Shown piece after piece: positions 1 through 10,711 of a stretch of 64,000 nt of DNA. Source of the DNA: Anarhynchus alexandrinus. Taxonomy: Eukaryota; Chordata; Aves; Charadriiformes; Charadriidae. Below the pieces are notes generated by a model. It was not told the DNA's origin. It saw only the letters and a list, made by a program, of their open reading frames with translations, and searched no databases. How positions within the stretch are numbered: the first letter of the stretch is position 1; every line of letters begins with the position of its first letter. Location: positions 378,428-442,427 of the forward strand of contig VUYV01000327.1 of assembly GCA_008711295.1 (NCBI GenBank), written 5' to 3'. A program made the position numbers and the translations under genes.

Positions 1-330
1 CTTGGTAGGCGAAGTAGTAGAGCCCAGGGATGCTGCAGGTGAACTCTCCGGTCTGGGGGCTGTAGGAGCTCTCCTGGTTGGTGATGATGTTGTCGAACAC
101 TACCGTCCTGCCCATGGATGGTGGTGACTTCCGTGAGGCGGAGAAGGCAGGACGTGGTTGCTCCAGGATATTGCCAGCTTTCCCCTTGACCCCCATCGGT
201 CCTGGCTGGCCTGGGAGTCCGGGGGGGCCGGGCGGGCCATGGTAGCCCTGGTTTCCTGGGATGCCAGGAGGTCCCGGCTCGCCTGCATCCCCTTTGGGTC
301 CCTGGATGCCTGTCCTCTGTGCTGATTTCC
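1..330 (-). CDS. C1QA: C1QA exon 3 (partial): collagen stalk and start of globular C1q domain
   Basis: The acceptor reads CTCTCCCCAG followed by exon base 330. The exon completes Gly55 and encodes about 17 collagen triplets, including [13 protein letters not shown]. The gC1q domain follows from about residue 113, with the family's [16 protein letters not shown] and [14 protein letters not shown] blocks. The frame stays open to base 1, so the exon continues outside the window. In mammals this last exon also carries the stop codon and 3'UTR. Confidence 0.95.
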
Positions 331-630
331 CTGGGGAGAGTTGGTGAGGAAGAGCAGTTCATGCATATCTGGCATCTCCTGAGCTGCTCCCACAGCCCAT
401 GATGCTTCTACCAAGAAGCTTAAGGCTCCCAGGCCACCCACACCACACATCCCTGGCTCCTCCTTACCTGGCTCTCCCACGTCACCCTTCTGCCCTGGCC
501 TCCCATCAAGGCCAGGGATTCCTGGGAAGCCATCCTTGCCAGCCGGTGCCCAACACAAACCATCCTCGGGCAGGACCATGCCCAGGACTGCTGCCAGAGT
601 GGTGGTCGCCAGCCAAAGCCCAATTTGCAT
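1..630 (-). CDS. C1QA: Complement C1q subcomponent A chain (5' part, partial)
   Basis: C1QA encodes the A chain of C1q, the secreted recognition molecule of the classical complement pathway. It pairs with the B chain and assembles with C1QB and C1QC into a hexamer of trimers. Coding exons are 468-630 and 1-330 (minus strand), joined in phase 1 by a GT-AG intron, giving 164 residues before the window ends. Residues 1 to about 22 form a signal peptide. Cys26, in the motif EDGLC, matches the cysteine that bridges to the B chain. Collagen Gly-X-Y triplets run from Gly31 to Gly107, with the A-chain-specific break before RTGIQG. The globular domain begins at QPRPAFSA and continues to YYFAYQ. The human chain is 245 residues, so about 80 residues are missing off the left edge. 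The interruption, the start of the globular domain and the EPHA8 neighbour all favour C1QA over C1QB or C1QC. Nothing in the visible part is broken. Confidence 0.95.
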
Positions 631-635
631 CCTGC
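468..635 (-). CDS. C1QA: C1QA exon 2: start codon, signal peptide, first collagen triplets
   Basis: The ATG is at 630-628. It is preceded by only a few exon bases after a TTGCAG acceptor, with the exon start inferred at 635. The coding part is 163 nt: MQIGLWLA, a hydrophobic core, then EDGLC and eight Gly-X-Y triplets ending in GEP. The donor CCAG|GTAAGG is strong. This start is preferred because it opens a signal peptide and no in-frame ATG lies further upstream in the inferred exon 1. Confidence 0.93.
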
Positions 636-650
636 CTGCAAGCACAGGGG

Positions 651-701
651 TGGAGGGATCGGGGATGGAGGGATCGGGGATGGAGGGATCGGGGATGGAG
701 G
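651..701. repeat. 15-bp minisatellite, 3.4 copies, in C1QA intron 1
   Basis: The unit TGGAGGGATCGGGGA occurs three times without a mismatch, followed by a partial fourth copy. It sits 16 bp upstream of the exon 2 acceptor on the minus strand. The identical copies suggest recent expansion or contraction. Confidence 0.9.
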
Positions 702-950
702 CAAGCACGCAGCAAACACATAGACGCACCTTGGACACAGACACACAAACACTCTCATCAGATGCATGCACAGATCTACCACACCACCCACGTGTTGTCC
801 AATACAGATAGCTGGACACCATACGCAATGGTGAAAATAACTTCATGGAAGGATTTTGAGGCAGTTTCCTTGCATGATCTGAAATCGTTGATGTTACTGA
901 AAATCTCTGACATGTGCCTATGGCGGGGCTGTGGGATTGGAAAGCCGTGT

Positions 951-1000
951 GGTGCATGGCACAAACCCTTTGGTGCATGGCACAAACCCTTTGGTGCATG
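951..1000. repeat. 21-bp tandem duplication in C1QA intron 1
   Basis: A 21-bp unit beginning GGTGCATGGCACAAA occurs twice exactly, followed by eight bases of a third copy. Confidence 0.85.
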
Positions 1001-1478
1001 TCCTGGGGATATGTGGTCGCATGTCAGATGCATGCAGAGGATGCTTCTTCTAGTGTTGGGGGAGCAAGCACTGATGTACAGAGCAGTGGTCCCATGGGAT
1101 GGAGAGCACAAGTGAGGAAGAGGTGCAGAGGCATGAGAGAGGAGGGATAAACAGGAAAGGGATAAACAGGCAAAAGGGGTCCAGATCTCCAACACACAGA
1201 GCTGGGAGAGAGAAGGGATGTCCTGAGCACGCAGACCTACCCCAAAACCTGGAGTACTCAGCCTGGGACAAGCCTTCAGAGCCCAGTGATGTCCACGACC
1301 ACATGGAGCAAGGACAGATTCCGGCAGTCCCCTCCCTCCCCCACATCATCTTCTCCCCCTTTTCCTACTTCAAAACCCCTGTGGAGGGGGGAATTGAAGA
1401 AAGGAGGGGGACAGGGAACAAGGACTGGAGAGCGGTGGCAGAGGTGGCATGTGTCCCTAGCTGTTCGGGGTGACTTAC

Positions 1479-1600
1479 CTCCTTGCTGGGGCTGAAGACA
1501 GACCAGTCTGAGCAGCAGCTCTGTTTGCTGGAAGCTCTGCCTCGGGAGCAGGGAGGAAGAGGAGCAGGGTGGGGGGGTGTACTTGCACGCCTGCTGGTTT
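1479..1600 (-). other. C1QA: Inferred non-coding exon 1 of C1QA (5' boundary unknown)
   Basis: On the minus strand a strong donor, AAGGAG|GTAAGTCA, sits with its last exon base at 1479. The roughly 120 bases upstream contain no ATG, as expected for the 5'UTR exon of a C1q gene. Splicing to exon 2 would remove about 840 bp. The transcription start is not visible: there is no TATA box, and I place it loosely at 1560-1620. This is inference from splice-site quality and the family's three-exon structure. Confidence 0.5.
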
Positions 1601-1639
1601 GCCTGGTTGGGAAAGAGAAGTGCCAAGTTTCACTTTCTC
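1553..1639 (-). promoter_or_regulatory. Candidate C1QA promoter: ISRE plus PU.1-type site
   Basis: Bases 1626-1639 read GAGAAAGTGAAACT on the minus strand, a perfect match to the interferon-stimulated response element RNGAAANNGAAACT. A second GAGAGAAAC lies at 1646-1654 on the plus strand. GAGGAAGA at 1553-1560 (plus) fits the ETS factor PU.1. Both are within 160 bp upstream of the predicted exon 1 donor. C1q genes are known to be driven by PU.1 and IRF8 in macrophages and dendritic cells, so the pair fits the gene. Binding itself is not shown. Confidence 0.5.
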
Positions 1640-1659
1640 TGCATGAGAGAGAAACTTGT

Positions 1660-4600
1660 TCCCCTTTCCGTGCTTGACCCTGGCTGTGCTGGTCACACTC
1701 GGGGAACAGCTTGGTCAGCAAAAGTGCAGGACCACAGGGCTCCCAGGCTGGCCCAGTAGCACAGTCCCTGCTGCGGGGACCGGTGGTGACTGGGCACAAA
1801 GCAACGCGAAGGTGGGGGGTGCCCAAAGGCATGTCCCAGCTCTGTCACTGCCGGAGGGGACAGGTGCTGTGAGCACTAGGTGGCACGGCCGCTTGGCAGG
1901 GCCCAGGGGTCACTCTTGATGGCTCCCAGTTTGGGCGATGGGCAGAGCGTGGTTGTCACTGGTACCCAGCCTTGTCATCGCTGCTGCTGGGGGCTGACCC
2001 CTCCAGATGCCCACCTTGGTGCCGCACCCTGACGGAGCAGGGCTCCAGCAAAGGGACCGTCAGCGTCTGTGCACCTCAGCAGGGCCTCGAGCATCCTTCA
2101 TGAGACATCTCCTTCTGACTGCCCTCACTTCAGTAGTTTGGGAACCTTGTCTCTGTAGCAAAGCAGAACATGGGGGTCTCTGGCACCCAGGTCACTCCTG
2201 GTCCCCTTTGAGTGGCTGTGCCTTGTGCCAGCCAGATCTGGGCAACCCCAGGAGCTGTGTGTGGCCTGACCCAGACCTGCAAAATTGAAAAGCCAATGGC
2301 TCTCACCACCAAGCCCAGGGAAGGTGCCCAGGGATGTGCATTCAGCTCTGCCACAAAAAGGCCCAAAATGCCACCAGTACCCAAGCCCCACCATGGCAGG
2401 AGCAGAGGGATGAGATGTGCCACAATGACCCCAGCAGGTGAACATGACTGGGACCCTGGAGACCAGCCAGGCCACCCCACAGGGGATGGAGTGGACAGCT
2501 GGGGGGGCTTTCTGTTCCATATTGACCTGGAGCATCCTTTCAGTCCTGTGGCAGCTGCACTGACCTTCATGAGACAGCAGTGGTGGGGTCCCCAGAGCAA
2601 ACACAGCAGCAGCTGGAGCTCAGGGGAGGGTGTTCAAGGAAAGATGATGGTGTGCAGGCCTGGGAGCAAGGTGGTGCCAAAGCCAAGGGAGGCTGGCAAA
2701 CCCTCCGTTCCGTTCCCCCTGCCTGTCGCCTCTAGTGGTCCCATGGACAGTGTTGCAGTGTTTCCAAAAGAGCAGTGTTTCCAAATGAAAAAGGAAACGA
2801 CTAGTGTGAGACCAAAAATCCACCCCAGAGACCCTTGCTGGACAAAACTTCACTCGTCAGTGCATCTCCATTAATAATTACCTTTGGAGATCTGTCACTG
2901 AGCTGGTCTTTAATTCATTGAATATATGCCCTCTTAATGCAATATAATACACATTTTTAATCAAAATGTCACCCTGTAATAAATCAGATGCCCAGAAGAA
3001 ATGCAATTTTATTTTATCAGCAGAGTTCCCCTATCAACCAGACCTGTAATTGTGTCAAGAAAAGATGACAGGTGAGTTTGAAAAGACCCACCTTCCACAA
3101 AACGGTGTTTCTGGACAGTAATTGTATTTCTGCCCTATTGCCCTTTGTTAATACACAGCCAAAATGAGACCACTCCATCATTTCATCCAGGATTGATCGA
3201 TGGCTGTGTCCTGGTGCTCCTATGTCCTTTGTCCCTGCCTGTCCCCTTAACCCCATTTAAATGCTGGATTACAGGGAGCTGGTTACGGGTTTCCAGCATC
3301 TCCTGGAAGCTGGTGTTGGTCCAGGTGGCACCTCCTCCAGGTCCTTGAGACTCCTGAGCAGCGCTTAGCCCCACTCGCTTGACTTTGAGTGTTGCTATAT
3401 TCAAGCGAAGCCTTCCTCTCCCGCCCTCTGAGCATCTCCCTCCTCCTGACCTGCAGCTGGGACATCCGCAGCTCCAGAGGACGGCTGGCTGTGGGGACCC
3501 GTGGATGAGCATCGCACGGCGCCATCCCGGAGGCTCCTGCAGACCATGACTGCCAGCACAAAAACACCTCCAACCCGGCACTCCCCTCCTTCCCCTTCCC
3601 ACCAGCGCGACCGTGGGAGCACGGCGAGGGCCGTGGCACCGGCAGGGAGGTGACACGCCACGAGGTGGCAGCGCTGCCTCAGCCATGCTCGGTGTCCCCT
3701 GCCCATCGGGGCTCCTCTTCCTCCTCCAAAAGCATGGGCGGAGGAGACCCCGGCGGGGACCCCCGTGTCCCCAGAGGCCGCGCCGCAGCGTGTCCGGCTG
3801 CAGGACAGGTACAGGGACACCGCTGCCTCGGCACCCAGCGATCACGCATCGGGAGCCAGAGCAACCCCGCTCCCTCTGCAAACACAGCCCCAGTGGGGCC
3901 ACGAGCACCATTCCCCCAAGCTGGGAGCAGCCTGGCACCCCCTGAGACTCGGGTAGAAGTGGTGTTTCCTCAGTGAGGACCAAGCCACGGTGGAAGGTGC
4001 GAGGGGTCTCGAAGACCTGGCAGGTTATCCCTGCTGATATTGGCCCAGCTGCGTCCCACTCACAACACCACCACCAGGCTCCAGCATGGAGAAGGGACAA
4101 GGACGATGGAGGGGACCCCCGGATGACGTGAAATAGGGCCAAGCCCAAGGCAGAGGGGAAGGCAGGTGATGCTGGAGTAGCCAGAGGATGTAGGTGCTCT
4201 GCAGAGTCCCAGGCGGGACACAAAACCAGCCCTAAAGAGGACAGCCCTGGGCCTGAGGAGACCTGACCACTCTGGTGAGCATCGTTGGGGTGCCTGCCAC
4301 CGCCTCCTGGCCCTGCTGCAGACCCAAGACCAGCCTTGCTCCAGACCGATTGTACCCTGAGCAGCCCCCCTCCTTTCAGGATGGGCCACGGAGCACCTCC
4401 GTCTCCTCCTTGCTGCCCTCCCACCTGGTGGGGCCAGGCAAGATCTGTCAGTGCCATCCCAGCCTTGCACCCCTTGACGGAAGAAAAGTGACCCCTGCAA
4501 AGCCTCCTGCCTGCGTCCCCAGTGCCTGCAGGCACACACGAGCTGCTTGACAGCAGACAACAGGGAGAGATGCTCCTCCGCCGCCTTCCCTGCTGGGCAT

Positions 4601-6335
4601 CCCCTGGGGTGCTGAGCGGTGACAGGCAGGAGCTGCCAGAGGAGGATAAATCAGGCAGCTAGCACCTAGCTGTCACTGTGCAGGAGACAGCGACAAAGGC
4701 AGGTGGTGGGAGATCAGCAGTACTGGCAGGTACCGCACACATCTCTGCTGCCAGTCGCCAGCATCCCAGTCTGCCACCCGCACCCACCAGGAGGTCGGGA
4801 CAGCTCAGAGCATCCATGTTTCTGCAGTCCCTGGTGGCTTAATGATGCCCGAATAACCGAGCCCGTTTCACTGCCAACCTGTGATTTCGCCCCTGTTGAG
4901 CTGACCTGTCCCAAAATGCTCAAGCCGTGCTGCAGACCACCAGATGAACTTCCTCTGCGATGCAATGGTGTTTGCATGAATTCAGAAGTCTCCCGTGTTT
5001 CGATCAACGAAACAAAAAGCCGGGATGGTTCAGGTGCCCTGGGAGGATTTCCTGAGATGTCAGCCGAAAATCAGGCTGCCAGGTCACTTGCCACGCGATG
5101 TCTAAAATGTTTTAATTGCTGTCCCAGGGGATGTGTTATTCCTATGACAGTTGCTTACAGAGAGCAGGTGCGAGAAGAGAAGACAGGTATGGGTTTTAAA
5201 AGCCAGGATTTCACAGTCCAGCCCTTGCTCACTGTCTCCTGGCAATTGATGCACATCCCTGTTGGCTCACGGGATGAGAGGAGATAGATGAGCGCTGAAC
5301 AGCCCTGGGCAATGCTGGGAAAGCTTGTCCCATCCCTCCTACTCTTGTTCTTAGTTAAGGATGTCAGGGCTTGTCGTTATTCGACGTCTATTGGTTAATT
5401 CGGCTGATTGTTTCCCATTCTTTAATGTATCCGTTATTTATTTATTCGCTTGTGTAACGAGCAGTTCCGGATTGATCACTTTGGCATGTAAATGAGCTGC
5501 TCTAGTGCTTGTCACCGACATTTGTAGATTGGGAGAGTTTGCAATCAAACACAGCCGGAATCTAAATTACAACATTTCAGGCAATAATAGTAGGGAGAAG
5601 ACAGGAAGGATGTGGCACAAATAAGATGGGATCAGAGCAGGGTGCCCAGAGCTATGCTGACAGCACGCCAGGAGCCCCGAGGCACGCAACAGGAGTCCCT
5701 GCTTTGCGGTGCCGAGGTGTGCCTGGCAGGGCTGGCCTCGCTCTGCGGCTGCTTCCCCCGGGAAAAAAGGATAAACCGAGAAAGGAAAAGGCTTTTGGGG
5801 AATGGTAGGATCTGGCCCGTGGCCCAGGGCTACTTGCACCCCTCTCTGAAGAGGGCTGGTTAGCCGAGCATGGTGAAAAGTATGCAGACACAGGATTATG
5901 GGCTGCAAGGACCATCTGGCCTGTTGCACGGCATACTGACTTGCTTGCCACCATGGCTCATGTTTGGCTTCTTCCCACCACTCAGCGCTCCATTGAAAGT
6001 CAATGGAAGCATCTAGGACACAATCCTGTCCATCTCAAGGTCAGTAAGAGAGATCACTCAAGGCAAGTAAAAGAGATCAAAGTACCATAAGTCTTCCTGC
6101 AGGCAACAGGCGCTGCAGCTGGGCTGAGCAGCAGGGAGCCAACCAGGACATCTACAAAGCTAGGGGACAAGTGCCTGTACCACTCCATGGCAGGGTGTCC
6201 CTGGACTGAAGTCCAGCCAGAAAAAAAAGTGATGTTCAGCAGGCACAGTGCTGCGAATCCCCACAGGGCTGGCAAAAGGACTTCTGGGACCTCCTGTCCA
6301 GCTGCTTCCTCATGGCAGGACTATTCCCAACACTA
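1660..6335. other. Intergenic DNA upstream of C1QA; no gene found
   Basis: No reading frame here shows domain-like sequence. The longest frame, on the minus strand across 3183-4535, is GC-rich and low in complexity. Two AT-rich blocks, 2870-3190 and 5330-5580, differ from the GC-rich surroundings and carry TTAAT/ATTA homeodomain-type motifs. They look like conserved non-coding elements, but that needs an alignment to show. Confidence 0.5.
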
Positions 6336-6337
6336 GA

Positions 6338-6740
6338 CCAGGTTGGCTGCGGCTTTGTATACCTATGTCTTGAAACCCCACAAGGACAGAGATCTCCCAC
6401 TGCTCTGGGGACCTGTCTCAGGACTGCATCACGCTCAGGTGAAGAAGCCTTTCCTAATGTCCATCCTGAATCTTTAAGGTCCAATGTATGACTACTGCTC
6501 ATTGTTAGATGATTTGGCTCTACTGAGATGTGTTTGGCTCTATCTTCCTTGCAATTGCTCCCAAGTAGCTGCAGCTGTGATTAGATTCCACCTCACCCTC
6601 CTCTTCACCTGGCTAACCACAGCCCAGCAGGGTGACCTTCCTGCTGTTGGTTGTAAGGATGAATAATTTTCCTTGACCTCGGCCACGATCGCCCTAATGT
6701 AACCTAAGGTGCAGTTTATCTTATCTGTGGTTTGCTCACA
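6338..6740 (-). mobile_element. Degenerate CR1 LINE fragment
   Basis: Read on the minus strand, this matches the 3' half of an old CR1. Recognisable blocks are the equivalents of 'agaagcctttcctaatgtcc', 'tttggctctatcttccttg' and 'cctcctcttcacctggcta'. Many substitutions and small indels place it among the older copies in the window. No coding capacity remains. Confidence 0.65.
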
Positions 6741-9700
6741 TCCAGCCTGGTGTCCATCACTCCCCACTCCAACCCTTTCCCTACTCCAGCAGTGAGTCCC
6801 CAGCCTATTCACCCATGTGCAGAAGGTGGTGCTTCTTGTAGGCTGAGAGGAGAGAGTCCACAGTATCTCCTAAACATCCTCAGAGGTTTAAAAAATGGCT
6901 TGAAAACTGCAAGTCAACTGAACAAAAGACAAATCTTGATCCTTCCTTCCTTCACCTCTTGACTGAATGCTATGGGCTCAGGAGACAATGCTCTGACAGA
7001 CACCTTAGACAACATGAGATTCCCTTCCAAATACAAAGTGATGGCCATACTGGGCGAGAGGCACAAGGTCCCCATCTCTGGGCTTTGTTTTGCCTATTCA
7101 GTCCTGGGTTTGTAAGGTTTGCTCTCTTTGGGGCCATGAGGCCATAAGACCATCACAAATCCCTCCACTAGACAGGGATGTGCTCATCTGAGTGGCGCAA
7201 GGACCGCCATACACCCATTTGTAGCGATGTTATGCTTTCCACTGGGCTGAGAAGACCAGCCCAGACCCTTGCTGCACCACACCACTCCCTGTGCACGGCC
7301 AGATCCTGATGGCTGCCAGAGCATTGCGTGTCCTTCTCATGCTACTCTCCATCCCATGGTCTGGTTTCCCTGACATAACACCTCAAAAATGGAGTGGAAG
7401 TTTTCTGTAGGCAAGCATTAGTGTTAACTGGGTCAGCAGCAGCTGGAGGTCTGTGCCGGCTGGAGACTATTACAACTTATTTCTATTACAACTTGCTTTC
7501 CACAGTGGCTTCTCCAGGAGCTCGGCTTCCCTCTAACTGACCTTGGCTGCCGGATCGATCCGAAGTTGCAAACTCACTTCTCACGTCCGCTCAATTTGGA
7601 GGGCGTCTGATTGCTGCCTTCGGAGGCTTTGATTGCCTTTGCTTCTGGCCGGCGGGACCCCAGCGGGTGCCAAGCTCCAGCTGAGCGGATTTGCCAAGGA
7701 ATATCCCAGCCCAGCTGCAGCCACACCGTGCAGACCCAGGCCCGGTGTTTTCAAGGCAGGGATGTATTGAGCCTGTGGTAGGCTGGAGGTCACGGTGCCT
7801 CTTTGTCCCTCTGGCTGGTGCTTGAGCTTGTCAGCAGCAGAATTGGCTCTCGGGGCTCTGGTTCCCCGGGCAGGCAAAGGGCAGCAGCACCGGTATCCTC
7901 AGCGCTCGTGTGGTCCACACATGTGCAGCATCTTCTCAGGTGCTTTCATTAGCTCAAGAGCTTGTTACCCTCTGTGGGCAGATCACAACCTCTCTGCTCT
8001 GCTGTGCTCCCTCTGAGTTTACCCTCCTCTTCTCAACCCCCTCCATTGCTTTCCAATGAGGAGACAGCCCCTTCCTAGCTCAGGTGGACACTTTTCCACT
8101 TGCAGTGGCTTAAACTGCTCAGGATCCCCTCCCACCGGCACCACCTGAAGCCCTCTCCCTCCTCTCCGCAGGTGGAGGTCAAACCCATGTCCTTGCTGCC
8201 AACCCAAAAGCAAATCGATCAACATCGAGGAGGCAACGTCAGTCCTCGGCAACTCTGTGTGTGCGTGGGGGGCAATTGCATGGCAGCCCCAGCACCGACT
8301 CCCGAGCCTGGAAGTTATTCTTCACTCGGACTCTTAATTTTAGAGCTGCACTGAGGGATGGGAAGACTCCTAGCTTCTAATTAATTACTGAGTTCCCTGT
8401 AATTGGTGCGATTTACTGCCAGTGTATCTGTTTTATTGTACTGTGGAGAAGGTCATTCTGTAACGCTATTTTCTCAAACACCCCAGTGAGTGGCCATAAA
8501 CCATGCCCTGAAGCTCATCTACAAACTCCAAATCCAGGGGGGGAAGTTTGCTCCAGGAGGCAGGAGAGGGCTGTGGTCTTGTGCCCTGCGCCTGTCACCG
8601 GAGATGTTCACCCAGGAGATCTCTGGAGAACCACACACAGCACAAGAAGAGCACAGTATGGTGGAAGGTGGCTGCCTGTGGACAGTGGGTCCTGGTCCTC
8701 TGGATCTGGGTCTGGTGAACACAGACCTGCTAGCATGAGGACGAGCACAAGCTGACACACGCAGAACCCTACAGCTGGGCTTCACGCGGCATTTCACGTT
8801 ACACAGACTAGGCATTTTTATTTCCACTTCAGATTCATCCTGTAATGGACTATATTTGTTTACATTACTCTTCATGAGGAGGTTTCAGGAGCCGTGGGAG
8901 GGACAGATCAGGCAGTTGGATTTCTAGGGAGCTCTAATCCTTCCAGTAATCCCCGAGCTTTTCAAATTAATTTATTTGGGGAAGCCAAATGGAGCCTCTC
9001 ATTTTCCGCAACGGTACAAGAAGATTAGCAGGTTGTGTCTCCTGGTCTCAGTCCTGAACTGGACGGACCTCCCTAATCCCCCAAAAGCCTGCATTGGTGG
9101 GACTGCGCGCCTGTGTCTCTTCTCAAGTGTCACCTATCCTGCTCTGATGTAGCATCCCCTGGGTAGGGCCACATCCTTCCACTTGGAGCCACACTGATGT
9201 TCCTCGCTGGGGCTTAAGAGGGGATTTTACTGAGCCCTTCAAATTGTCTCACTCACTAATTAATGACCGGGTTTCAGTTTCAGAACATGCACTTAGATAA
9301 ACGGCAAAGACGCATTTCATTAATCTTAATTAATGATTTAAATACTCAGAAGCCTCTGCTAAGGCTCTGTGATTGATGGCAGCTAGCTGGTTGTATCACC
9401 GTGCTTTGGTCCCTCAGCATCCTTGACTGTACAGTGGGGATACGGGCGCTGACCCTCCTCGCTTCCCCCTTGCCTGCTGCCTTCAGATCCAGGCTGGCCA
9501 TCTTCCTGGGAGGTTTCAGCTAGGTGCTTGATCAGAAAGTGAATGAGTGACAATTCATACCTGGTGCTCGACAGGACGCCTTTCCTGAATTTAAACTCTG
9601 TGTGTGCAGCCACAGCAGCAGTGCATGCCAATAGCTAGGGCTGGTGGAAATCAGGCTTTGCAGACCACCGAAGGGAAGAGCTGGGCAAACCAGGCAAGAA

Positions 9701-10500
9701 ATTACACTTCAGGCGACTGCAAAACAACATACAAACCCCTGCAGGGCTTGGACAGCCCATGGGGCACAAAGCATGTTGCGTGCCAACCTGCTGGATGTGG
9801 CACCAAGGGTGTTCCCCAGTGCTGAGACGCTAAGGAACGACCTTCCATTAGATGCACAAGTGCAGCTGTGAAATTCCTCATAAACATGAAATAAAGGGGG
9901 GAAAGGACCCTCCTGCACTGCCAAAAACCCGCTGCTGAGCCTGAACTTGGAAGCCTGCACCCTGGACCTGCACCCTGCCTGCACTCTGCGTGCCGGAAGG
10001 GCTCTGCCCAAGGTGGTACCTCCCACACTCCTGGCTCCAGGAGGGGTTAAAGTAGAGGTGTCTGTCACACTTAAAGATGAGAGTATGTGATAAAAGTTCA
10101 TCTGCACACCCACAAGGGAGTACAAAGAAACAACGGCAGGAGAGGGAGCACAAACAATACCCTGGGCATAGTCCCAGGCTCATCACTGGAAAACCATCAG
10201 CCCATCAAAGGTCAATCTCCACAAGCCGAGAGGAGCACAGGGACACAGTGCCAGGTAGGAACCCAGATTACAGACTCCCGCGGAACAGCCACCGGCGTCC
10301 CTTCCAGAGCTGTCTCAGCAGAGCCATCAGCTCCAGTGTTGAGGTGTGAAACCCATCACCATGAATCACTAGAGGCAGCTCCCCAGGTCACCTTCTGGAC
10401 CAAGGGTGTTGCTGCCTAGGGGTGTGAGACCCACCATGGGATGCAGGGGAAGAACATTTTTGCATTTATTATGGGCAAACTGGGTGTCTGAGCCTAGCTG
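6741..10500. other. Intergenic DNA with candidate conserved non-coding blocks
   Basis: No gene is visible. Two AT-rich stretches stand out. At 8320-8480 there is a TAATTAATTACT-like core. At 8800-9360 there are two TAATCC (OTX/PITX-type) sites at 8935-8940 and 8947-8952, and two identical TAATTAATGA sites at 9257-9266 and 9327-9336. These could be enhancers of EPHA8 or of a more distant gene. The rest is unremarkable. Confidence 0.45.
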
Positions 10501-10542
10501 CTGGAGGTATCCACATTGTACATATGCATGTGTATGTACATG

Positions 10543-10568
10543 GAGAATATATATATACATATATTCTC
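10543..10568. repeat. Perfect AT-rich inverted repeat (10 + 10 bp, 6-bp loop)
   Basis: GAGAATATAT at 10543-10552 is the exact reverse complement of ATATATTCTC at 10559-10568, with a six-base spacer. It sits in a (TA/TG)-rich stretch that continues to about 10703 with TATAGGTA repeats, next to a retroviral LTR. Confidence 0.8.
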
Positions 10569-10711
10569 ACTTCTGGACCTCCATCCTGCTCAGCCAGAGA
10601 GGGGAGCAGGATGAGGCTGTTGGTGCTGTCGATGTTCATGTGGGTACTCTGTCTGTCTGTGACCTGTGTGGCCAGCCAGGTGTATAGGTATATAGGTATA
10701 TATGAAGAACA

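Noticed and set aside
399..1115. 238-codon plus-strand frame over the C1QA 5' region
   Set aside because: It is the opposite strand of C1QA exon 2 and intron 1, with the minisatellite giving repetitive residues; no independent gene features.
3183..4535. 450-codon open frame on the minus strand
   Set aside because: GC-rich sequence with few stop codons; composition is Gly/Ser/Pro/Arg-heavy without a domain, and there is no plausible splice or start context. Chance frame.
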